Positions 7,585-14,799 of a stretch of DNA of 17,755 nt are shown here, in pieces. How positions within the stretch are numbered: position 1 is the first letter of the stretch; every line of letters starts with the position of its first letter. The stretch is taken from NCBI GenBank assembly GCA_934693135.1, contig CAKUVA010000033.1, forward strand, positions 1 through 17,755. The letters are read 5' to 3'. A program made the translations under genes and the position numbers. Below the pieces are notes generated by a model. That model worked only from the letters and a program-made list of their open reading frames with translations. It did no database searches and had not been told where the DNA came from. Source of the stretch: an uncultured Bacteroidales bacterium (GTDB lineage: Bacteria > Bacteroidota > Bacteroidia > Bacteroidales > UBA932).

Positions 7585-8313
7585 TTACTCGTAAAGTCCA
7601 CCGTTAATCGAAATAGTCTGCCCATTTATATAAGCAGCCTTGTCTGAGACAAGAAAAGCAACAAGTTCTGCCACTTCTTCAGGTTCTCCAAACCTCTTCG
7701 CCGGTATTGTTTTTTTGAGCTCGGCTTCGTCAAGGCCCTCAACCATATCAGTGCGTATAAACCCTGGAGCAACAGCATTGACAGTAATCTTCCTTGCAGC
7801 AACTTCCTGTGCAAGCGCCTTTGTTGCCGCTATAATTCCTCCCTTGGCAGCCGAATAGTTGGTCTGCCCAGGCAAACCTTTCTGCCCAGAAAGCGATGCC
7901 ATGTTCACGATTCTACCACGCTTATGCACAACCATCGGTTGAAGTACAGGCCTTGTAACATTATAAAAACTGTCCAAATTTGTCTTCATCACCTTGAACC
8001 AATCATCCTGCTCCATCCACAGAAGAAGATTGTCACGGCGAATACCGGCATTGTTCACCAAAACTTCGATAAATTCTTCTGGATGAGCCTCTTGCCAACC
8101 TTTCACAGCAGACTCAGCCGCATCATTGTCGCTGACATCGAATTTCAATAGTTCGCCTGTCCCACCTGCGGCAATTATCTCTTCCAATGTCTTCTGCGCA
8201 GCCGCATCGTTGGATACATAATTTACTATGATGTGATAACCTTCAGCGGCAAGTCTTACGCAAATCGCTTTTCCGATTCCGCGGCTCCCACCGGTAACCA
8301 ATGCTGTTTTCAT
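7585..8313 (-). CDS. 3-oxoacyl-ACP reductase (FabG-type ketoreductase)
   Basis: This 242-residue classical short-chain dehydrogenase reduces 3-ketoacyl-ACP to 3-hydroxyacyl-ACP with NADPH. The cofactor motif is TGGSRGIG (7-14), followed by NNAG (87-90). The catalytic residues are Ser140, Tyr153 and Lys157, with spacing identical to E. coli FabG. The C-terminus SINGGLYE is typical of FabG. In the operon it supplies the ketoreduction step that pairs with the ketosynthase, ACP and ApeP-like dehydratase further upstream. A housekeeping fabG elsewhere in the genome is expected, so this copy is probably pathway-specific. I leave the symbol blank for that reason. Confidence 0.9.
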   Translation of the reverse strand: MKTALVTGGSRGIGKAICVRLAAEGYHIIVNYVSNDAAAQKTLEEIIAAGGTGELLKFDVSDNDAAESAVKGWQEAHPEEFIEVLVNNAGIRRDNLLLWMEQDDWFKVMKTNLDSFYNVTRPVLQPMVVHKRGRIVNMASLSGQKGLPGQTNYSAAKGGIIAATKALAQEVAARKITVNAVAPGFIRTDMVEGLDEAELKKTIPAKRFGEPEEVAELVAFLVSDKAAYINGQTISINGGLYE

Positions 8314-8339
8314 TTCAATACAAATTTTAAATATTATCG

Positions 8340-9866
8340 TTATTGAGCTATTATGTCTTTCTCAAGTGATTCCATTCCTGGCATGAATCCACATGTAATT
8401 ATAGCAGTCTTAGAGACGCCAAGTATTCCATGCAAGTTCAAGCTCTGGCCTGTAAGAAGAAGATTTGACAATGGAGTCCGAGGAGATAGGAAAGTAACGA
8501 GAGGATTATGATAATCCTTGGCTACGCCATAAGCAGATCCGCAAGGAGTGGCAGTATAACTATGCCACGTTAAAGGCGAACTTGTATAGACTCTGTCTAT
8601 GCACTCACGAATTCCAGGAAGTCTCACTTCCAGAAGATCCAGACATTCCTCCATTTTCCTATGCTTGAGAGATTCATAATCCACCCCTCGCGTTCCAGGT
8701 CGCATCCCGTCCCATTCACTGATACTATTCCAGTCCATCAAACTCAGCACATCTATGCAATCCGCATACCTGCCATTCTCCGGTGGATAGAAATGAACCA
8801 TTATGCTGTCTGTTTTGCAAAGATTCGGATGCCAAAGGTCTGCGTCATGACTATGCACGAACAAATTCCTATTCATGTACAGCAAAGTATCAGGCTTCAA
8901 TATGATATTAGCCGTAAATATTCCATGTGTATTCTTCAGACCACCAATTCTATTTCTAAATACCTTCTTCACCTGCTTGCAATTATCGACAAGGCTCATT
9001 GTAACTGCAGGATGAATATCAGATATCACCCAATCAGCGGATAATATCTCTCCATCAGACGTTTCAACACTTGACACCTTGCCATCTTCAGAAACATGGA
9101 TAGCCTTCACCTCTTTTCCCGAAAGTATGCTTCCTCCCATTGAACAAATCTGATCAGACAACCGCTTTATAAGAAGCGCACCACCGCCAAGATTAAGATT
9201 CCGGTCATAGCCCAGTCTCCATGAACTATCTATAAATGAATTGTTGGCCTGAGCATAGACATACATTGGAAGAGTGTCTGCATCAAGCTCCATTTTCATA
9301 GTAGCACCGCAAACCACATCACGAAGGCGCTGATCTGATATTGTATCACATACGAAACTATATGCAGACTTTCCGAAGAGGTCGAACATTTCCGATGAAG
9401 GATGGAAAGAATCGAACATATTGTCACCTATTCTCTTCAACACAGACGAATATTTTTCCAACTCGTCCCGATGAAGCGGAAAAAATTCAGCCAAACGATC
9501 AGCAAAACGTCTATGTCCCGAAGCATGAGGATAGACCGAAAATCCAGTTCCTTCAGCATTGACAAAAGATACTTCATCGAAACAATCCTCATCCAATTTT
9601 TTCCAAGGCAGACCATCAATAAGCCCAAAATATTTAAAAAGAGGATATAACGGCTGCTTAGGTTCAAGACCACCAACATAGTGGAAGCCGGTGTCAAAAT
9701 TATGAAGCTTGCCATCTGAGCCTTTTCTTACAAAAGTCTGAAGGCTGCCACCGATAACTTTATCTTTCTCAAGTACTGTGACTCTATAGCCATGCTTTGC
9801 CAATATAAAGGCACATTCCAAGCCACCTATACCGCTTCCTATTATTATTGCGCTATTTTCAGCCAT
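8340..9866 (-). CDS. CrtI/phytoene-dehydrogenase-like FAD-dependent oxidoreductase
   Basis: This 508-residue flavoprotein has an N-terminal Rossmann motif GSGIGG (10-15), with Glu33 at the end of strand 2 in position to bind ribose, followed by GGSLQTF and FDTGFHYVGGL. The C-terminal FAD motif appears in NLLLTGQSLNLHGILGVSKTA, less one or two flanking residues. Relatives include carotenoid desaturases (CrtI) and retinol saturases, which add, remove or isomerise double bonds in long hydrophobic chains. There is no carotenoid gene nearby. In this operon it could desaturate, saturate or isomerise the acyl or polyene chain. Its reaction is unknown. Its start is one base after the stop of the MMPL gene, so the two are almost certainly coupled. 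Confidence 0.82.
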   Translation of the reverse strand: MAENSAIIIGSGIGGLECAFILAKHGYRVTVLEKDKVIGGSLQTFVRKGSDGKLHNFDTGFHYVGGLEPKQPLYPLFKYFGLIDGLPWKKLDEDCFDEVSFVNAEGTGFSVYPHASGHRRFADRLAEFFPLHRDELEKYSSVLKRIGDNMFDSFHPSSEMFDLFGKSAYSFVCDTISDQRLRDVVCGATMKMELDADTLPMYVYAQANNSFIDSSWRLGYDRNLNLGGGALLIKRLSDQICSMGGSILSGKEVKAIHVSEDGKVSSVETSDGEILSADWVISDIHPAVTMSLVDNCKQVKKVFRNRIGGLKNTHGIFTANIILKPDTLLYMNRNLFVHSHDADLWHPNLCKTDSIMVHFYPPENGRYADCIDVLSLMDWNSISEWDGMRPGTRGVDYESLKHRKMEECLDLLEVRLPGIRECIDRVYTSSPLTWHSYTATPCGSAYGVAKDYHNPLVTFLSPRTPLSNLLLTGQSLNLHGILGVSKTAIITCGFMPGMESLEKDIIAQ

Positions 9867-9867
9867 A

Positions 9868-12354
9868 TCACTTCGTAACTTTTTTTCTGAACCACTCCCA
9901 TTTCATCATTTTGCAGAAAAAGAATGGTTCCAATGTATATGTAATAAGAATTGTCGCACCTATACCTATCAATGTGCTGATTCCTATAGACCTGATAGCA
10001 GGGTGAACCGCCAAGAACATCGACATCACGACTATTATAAGTACAAATGCCGAAAAGAAAATAGCAGTCTTATGCCATTCCAATAGGTTAGCCCGTCCAG
10101 TACGTGCCTCAGCAAGAAGACCTTCCATGACGAAGATGCTGTAGTCTACACCTATCCCGAAAATGAAGGTGGAGATTATGATATTTATCAGGTTAAACTG
10201 CAATCCAAGTAATGCCATGAAACCTTCTACCACATACCAACTGAAGAACATCGGCATAAATGCAAGCAGTGCAACTAAAATATTTCTAAACGAAAGCAAC
10301 AGAACCAAGAGCACAAACAATGACGAAATCATCAAGATTACAGTAAAATCATCATGAATTATAGAAATCATGTTCCCCGTATAATAGAACGGATCAGCCA
10401 CGATTATATGAGGTAGCCTTGCAAGCCTGTCACTAACAGCAGCACGATTGTCAGAAGAGACCTTTACTGGAGTAAACACAAGATAACGTCCATCATCTGT
10501 TTTTTCCACAAGAGTGGATGCCAATCCTGAAGGGAGTATTCCAGCATCATACAATGACTCTGGGATATAACTTCCACCCACCATTTCATAGAAAGGCTCG
10601 AACATAGCCGGATCCAATTCATGATGTATGGCAGATGTCGAAATCATTTTCCGCGCAGTCTCTAAACGTGATAGCTCTCCACTATTCCACCATAAATTCC
10701 ATGCATTGATACGTTCCTGCTGCTCCGACTCCGGAATGAACAACGTTGATGCAAGCGGAGAAAACGAAGATATCATACCTGATCTGCGCATGGAATCACA
10801 GACATTGACAAGAGCATCATTACTCCTCAGAGCATCATCAAGAGATTGGCCTGCTGCAGCAAAATATACTTGAAGATCCTCACCCATATTCTTTTCAGCA
10901 TATAAAGCTTCAGAACGGAGTGTCTCTTCCGAAACATATCCTATATTCTTCAAGTTAGTATCGAATGCTACCTTACCGGAGAATGCAACCCCCACAACTA
11001 TCATGATTATCACGGCAATGATAAGAGGTCTGCAAGTCTCATAAGGATAATCATTTATCTTTCCTACTAAAGCAAAAATCCTCTCATTTTTACGAGTATC
11101 CCCACGTTTAAGAAAATGTGGAAGAAAAATCAGACCAAACAATGTACTGGCTACCAATGCTACAGATGCAAATATTCCGAAATCACGAAGCAAATCACTC
11201 TCCGTAAAAAGGAGGCCAAGAAAAGCACCGACCGTCGTTACGCATCCAAGACACACTGGAACAGACTCATCTTTAAGCACTTTTTCAGAATCACCTACAT
11301 ATTTGAAATGCGTAAGAATATGTAAAATATAACTAATTGCAACACCGAGAATTATGGATCCTATGCCAAGTGCCATAAGTGACATTGTTCCCTTCAAAAA
11401 ATACATGAACGCTAATGCAACTATGGCTCCGAAGGCAACAGGCACAACATTCAGTGGTATAAATGTTATGCTTCTAAATGATAGACAGATAATTATAAGG
11501 ATGATGACAAGGGACAAGCCTACCGTGCATAAAAGGTCGCGCTTTATGATATGTGAATTACCATAACTACGAACTGGAGCGCCATGATAGAGCACCTCGG
11601 CGTCAGGATGCAGCTGCGAAAACTCCTTCACCTGCGCCTCTATTTCTTCCACCAAAACCGTGCTTGCTTTAGTATCGAATGCTGTCAATGCAGGTGACAC
11701 AAATGCCAATGCTACTGTACTGTCAGGACAAAAAAGGTGAGAGTCAATGATAGAGAAACCTGCCGAAGATCCCTGATTTTCAGAAAGGCCACCAAACTCA
11801 GACATGATAACCTTCCTAAATCCAAGCGGATCAGTCGACACCATCTGCGTAACCGACCCTGTCTCGTCCGCCATTACCATCTCATAATTGATATTCATCA
11901 TGCTGTCCACATACTCCGGTGTCAAAAGAGCAGCGAATTTCCTATAACATGACGTATCGACAAACGATGGGACATGGGATAAGGCGAAATCAAGAGCCAT
12001 AACAGGAAGGTCGTCCTCAATCCGATACAAGACATTGTCTATGCAGTGAGATGACGAATCACGAACCATGAGCGAATCCACGAATTCATCTGCATATGAT
12101 GCTAATGTATAGGTATCAAGAAGCGAATCTTTAGATGTTATCTGTATGAATATCTTATCTTTAACCTTTAAGTTACCAAACGCCAATCCGCTATCAGATG
12201 TCGCAGCTGAAGGGAGGAGTTTCGTTATATCTTCTTCGTAACTAACCTTAAAACCAAAGAATGCAGAAAAAGCAACAAGCAGGCACATCAGCACCCACAT
12301 AGCTGCTTTATGATTCGAGAAATAGCGATAAACTGATATAAAAAATTTGGTCAT
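9868..12354 (-). CDS. MMPL/RND-family lipid exporter
   Basis: This 828-residue inner-membrane protein has the RND two-fold layout: helix 1 (about 18-35), a first periplasmic domain (36-272), helices 2-6 (275-415), helix 7 (442-461), a second periplasmic domain (462-668) and helices 8-12 (670-812). The helix-10 motif GIGVDYSIF (733-741) carries the Asp737-Tyr738 pair used for proton relay in MmpL3-like pumps. In the matching helix-4 position, GVAISY (337-342), the aspartate is replaced by serine. MMPL proteins export hydrophobic or acylated molecules. Homologues with one subunit per gene occur in aryl-polyene clusters alongside LolA-like proteins. Here it most likely extracts the operon's lipid product from the inner membrane. 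It follows the thioesterase by four bases. Confidence 0.87.
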   Translation of the reverse strand: MTKFFISVYRYFSNHKAAMWVLMCLLVAFSAFFGFKVSYEEDITKLLPSAATSDSGLAFGNLKVKDKIFIQITSKDSLLDTYTLASYADEFVDSLMVRDSSSHCIDNVLYRIEDDLPVMALDFALSHVPSFVDTSCYRKFAALLTPEYVDSMMNINYEMVMADETGSVTQMVSTDPLGFRKVIMSEFGGLSENQGSSAGFSIIDSHLFCPDSTVALAFVSPALTAFDTKASTVLVEEIEAQVKEFSQLHPDAEVLYHGAPVRSYGNSHIIKRDLLCTVGLSLVIILIIICLSFRSITFIPLNVVPVAFGAIVALAFMYFLKGTMSLMALGIGSIILGVAISYILHILTHFKYVGDSEKVLKDESVPVCLGCVTTVGAFLGLLFTESDLLRDFGIFASVALVASTLFGLIFLPHFLKRGDTRKNERIFALVGKINDYPYETCRPLIIAVIIMIVVGVAFSGKVAFDTNLKNIGYVSEETLRSEALYAEKNMGEDLQVYFAAAGQSLDDALRSNDALVNVCDSMRRSGMISSFSPLASTLFIPESEQQERINAWNLWWNSGELSRLETARKMISTSAIHHELDPAMFEPFYEMVGGSYIPESLYDAGILPSGLASTLVEKTDDGRYLVFTPVKVSSDNRAAVSDRLARLPHIIVADPFYYTGNMISIIHDDFTVILMISSLFVLLVLLLSFRNILVALLAFMPMFFSWYVVEGFMALLGLQFNLINIIISTFIFGIGVDYSIFVMEGLLAEARTGRANLLEWHKTAIFFSAFVLIIVVMSMFLAVHPAIRSIGISTLIGIGATILITYTLEPFFFCKMMKWEWFRKKVTK

Positions 12355-12358
12355 GGCT

Positions 12359-12781
12359 TTATTTTAATTCCGGATATTGTGATTTCCATTTACGATAAAA
12401 TTCCGGCTCCGAAGGCTCCAATACCCCGTCAACTGTAGTGAAAAGCTGTATAGTGGATGCCGTAAGCACAAGAGCATTGTCCCGCTCTCGGTAAATTTCA
12501 TATTCAAAACAAATCTTGGCACCCTTTGCCGGCTTATACTTTATGGTAACAAGTAAAATATCTTCATAGTTGGCAGAATGAGCGAAACGCACATGATAGT
12601 CGAAAAGCGGACAATAATATCCGCTGTCCACCATCAGTTTGTAGCTAAGACCATATCTTCTTCCGAACGCTTCTCTCGCATCCTCCATGTATTTCAGATA
12701 ATTGCCATGCCAAACCACTCTTATCGGGTCCATCTCAGAGAAGCGGACAGGGACTCTGACTGTAACACTTAATTCAGACAT
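12359..12781 (-). CDS. Hotdog-fold acyl-CoA/acyl-ACP thioesterase (4HBT type)
   Basis: This 140-residue protein has the N-terminal signature of 4-hydroxybenzoyl-CoA-type thioesterases: Asp18 in RFSEMDP, the VVWHGNYLKYMEDARE stretch with His25, Tyr28 and Glu33, then the central helix. The family hydrolyses CoA or ACP thioesters. In this operon it may release the finished chain from ACP or edit mis-primed ACP. ApeH-like thioesterases hold the same place in aryl-polyene clusters. The size is usual for the family. It lies 18 bases after the dehydratase gene and four bases before the exporter gene. Confidence 0.87.
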   Translation of the reverse strand: MSELSVTVRVPVRFSEMDPIRVVWHGNYLKYMEDAREAFGRRYGLSYKLMVDSGYYCPLFDYHVRFAHSANYEDILLVTIKYKPAKGAKICFEYEIYRERDNALVLTASTIQLFTTVDGVLEPSEPEFYRKWKSQYPELK

Positions 12782-12799
12782 ATCAGTAATGTGGAATCT

Positions 12800-13231
12800 T
12801 CAATCCACTATGAAAATTTTTATCATTCCTCCTGCAATATACTCACCATTGGCGGAAGTTTCGGTACGTACTAGTGACATTCCCATCGCCTCTCCTTCAA
12901 CAATTATTTTCGTGTGAAGCTCCTCACCTATTTTAGGAAGACGATCTATCTTGAATGTCTTTATCTCGCCAATAAGTCCAATATGTGGTTCCTCTCCCGC
13001 TAAATAATATCTATAACCAGCAAACGCTGCAGCACTCTGTGCCGAATGTTCTATCAATCCAGGTTCAATCAACTTATCACCTATACAGAATGGATTATCC
13101 TCTAAAACAGTAAGACCAGTTTCACCACCAGTTTCACAAGCAGAGTACAGGGAATCGACCATAACCATTGGAGGTCGCTGAGGTATCAGGCGGAAAATTT
13201 CATCTCCGCACGCAAGAACGTTCTTTTCCAT
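12800..13231 (-). CDS. ApeP/FabZ-like 3-hydroxyacyl-ACP dehydratase
   Basis: This hotdog-fold protein (143 residues from this start) begins with GDEIFRLIPQRPPMVMVDSL, matching the LLPHRYPFLLVDR start of FabZ-type dehydratases. It would remove water from 3-hydroxyacyl-ACP to give the enoyl double bond. The canonical FabZ histidine segment GHFPG is not present: the equivalent is IGDKLIEPG, followed by LIEHSAQSAAAFAG, which keeps the glutamate (Glu61) and Gln65 and adds His62. This resembles the ApeP-like dehydratases of aryl-polyene clusters. The frame is open to a TTG at 13279, but the 16 added residues do not look like family sequence. The ATG at 13231 is therefore preferred, leaving 64 bases after the ACP gene. 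Confidence 0.78.
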   Translation of the reverse strand: MEKNVLACGDEIFRLIPQRPPMVMVDSLYSACETGGETGLTVLEDNPFCIGDKLIEPGLIEHSAQSAAAFAGYRYYLAGEEPHIGLIGEIKTFKIDRLPKIGEELHTKIIVEGEAMGMSLVRTETSANGEYIAGGMIKIFIVD

Positions 13232-13295
13232 GAAGAAGACAAAACAAGAGCTGTCGCCACGATCAAAAATCCCAGACAACAGCTCATAAGTGTTT

Positions 13296-13538
13296 TTACT
13301 TCATTCTGTCGTAAACAAAATCGTAGAGAGCTCCAAATGTCTGGATGTGTGACACTTCAGATCCTTGAATCTTAATTCCAAAGTTAGATTCAATAAGAGC
13401 TACGAGGTCTACGAGGCTAAGGCTGTCAAGTTCAAGAGTATCCTTTATAGGAGCATCCGGTGTAATTACCGACTCTTCTACTTCGAACTCTTCAGCAAGA
13501 GCAGAATTGATTTTTTCGATTAATTCCTGTTTTTCCAT
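13296..13538 (-). CDS. Acyl carrier protein
   Basis: This 80-residue acidic helical protein is the size of a stand-alone ACP. The phosphopantetheine attachment site is Ser39 in LELDSLSLVDLV, and the flanking helix 2 and the acidic helix 1 are typical. It would hold the growing chain for the operon's ketosynthase, ketoreductase and dehydratase. It lies between the ketosynthase (15 bases upstream) and the dehydratase, so it is probably a dedicated carrier separate from the housekeeping ACP. No phosphopantetheinyl transferase is found in this window, so activation must rely on one encoded elsewhere. Confidence 0.93.
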   Translation of the reverse strand: MEKQELIEKINSALAEEFEVEESVITPDAPIKDTLELDSLSLVDLVALIESNFGIKIQGSEVSHIQTFGALYDFVYDRMK

Positions 13539-13553
13539 TGTTATTGTGATTTA

Positions 13554-14783
13554 TTATTTTGTGATATTTCTAATGATCAATGTAGAGTTCGTTCCACCAA
13601 ATCCAAATGAATTCGACAAGAACGTATCGAAATGCTTAATTACACGCTGAGCCGGTATAAGAAGCTTAGCAGAATCCTCATCCGGATGTTCAAAATTCAG
13701 GTTGGCAGCTATAAAATCATTCTTCATCATCAAAATGGAATATATTACCTCACTTGCACCTGCCATCCACATCTCATGTCCGGTCTGGGATTTAGTACTG
13801 GTAACCTCCACCTTCTGGTTTCCAAACACATTGAATATCGCTTTTGCTTCGTTAGTATCACCGACATGGGTAGATGTCGCATGAGCATTGATATAACCGA
13901 TTTCCTCCTTTCTGATACCGGCACGACGAATCGCCATTTCAAGAGATCTGCTCGGACCTTCGACATTAGGAGAAGATATATGGTCACCATTTCCAGAGAA
14001 ACCATATCCAAGAACTTCAGCGATAATCGGAGCACCTCTACGAACAGCAGATTCGTAGCTCTCTATGATTACAGTAGCAGCACCGCCACCAGGAACAAGA
14101 CCATCACGATCACGATCAAACGGACGACTCGCCTTTTCAGGCTCACTTTCCCGCGTAGAGAAGGCTGATATACCATCGAATGAACCTACAGAGAACGGAT
14201 TAACTTCCTGTGCACCTCCACAAACAACCATATCCTGAAGCCCATTCTGGATAAGAAGGGCTCCAAGTCCTATAGCATGAGATCCACTGGCACACGCTCC
14301 TGATACAGTAAGATTTATTCCTTTAAGTTTAAAGATACAACCGAGATTCATGGTTACAGTACTATTCATTGACTGGAAAATTGCACCTGAACCGCAAAGT
14401 GTAGTATCCTTCTTCTCACGCATTATATCTACAGCATTGACTACAGGGACAGTAGAACTATCATTTCCGTAAAGAAGCCCCACCTCATGAGTATTTAGAT
14501 AATCTTGGTCAATGCCAGCATTCTTAAGTGCGTCTCTTGTAGCGCAATATGCATATTTTGCTTGTTCAGGCATGAAAACACGCTGCGCTCTTGGAAGTTC
14601 TTTTTTAAGGTCAGGTTCGACTACTTTTGCAGTCAATGCTGAACGGAAGCCCATCGCCTTACGTTCCGGATCGAAGATTATTCCGGACTTTCCATTATAA
14701 AGAGAGTCCCTTACTTCATCCAATGTGCTACCGAGGCATGAATAAATGCCCATTCCGGTAATTACTACTCTATGTTGTTCCAT
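13554..14783 (-). CDS. Beta-ketoacyl-ACP synthase (FabF/FabB-type condensing enzyme)
   Basis: This 409-residue thiolase-fold enzyme would elongate an acyl-ACP with malonyl-ACP. The Cys-His-His triad is complete: Cys164 in SGACASGSHA, His301 in INAHATST and His336 in KSQTGHEMWMAGASE. The last motif differs from the usual GHLLGAAGA of FabF, pointing to a specialised branch. The C-terminal FGFGGTNS loop is present. The frame continues to a TTG at 14864, but that part overlaps the acyltransferase gene. The ATG at 14783, giving MEQHRVVITGMG, matches the family start and leaves a 16-base gap. It is the only ketosynthase in the operon, so it is not a KS/chain-length-factor pair. Confidence 0.92.
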   Translation of the reverse strand: MEQHRVVITGMGIYSCLGSTLDEVRDSLYNGKSGIIFDPERKAMGFRSALTAKVVEPDLKKELPRAQRVFMPEQAKYAYCATRDALKNAGIDQDYLNTHEVGLLYGNDSSTVPVVNAVDIMREKKDTTLCGSGAIFQSMNSTVTMNLGCIFKLKGINLTVSGACASGSHAIGLGALLIQNGLQDMVVCGGAQEVNPFSVGSFDGISAFSTRESEPEKASRPFDRDRDGLVPGGGAATVIIESYESAVRRGAPIIAEVLGYGFSGNGDHISSPNVEGPSRSLEMAIRRAGIRKEEIGYINAHATSTHVGDTNEAKAIFNVFGNQKVEVTSTKSQTGHEMWMAGASEVIYSILMMKNDFIAANLNFEHPDEDSAKLLIPAQRVIKHFDTFLSNSFGFGGTNSTLIIRNITK

Positions 14784-14799
14784 TTCTGTGTTATTTTCA

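Noticed and set aside
13232..13279. 16-codon N-terminal extension of the dehydratase from a TTG
   Set aside because: The extra residues do not match FabZ/ApeP proteins, and an ATG is available at the family-typical start.
13632..14168. 178-codon plus-strand open frame opposite the ketosynthase gene
   Set aside because: It has no recognisable motif, and the ketosynthase on the other strand has a complete catalytic triad.
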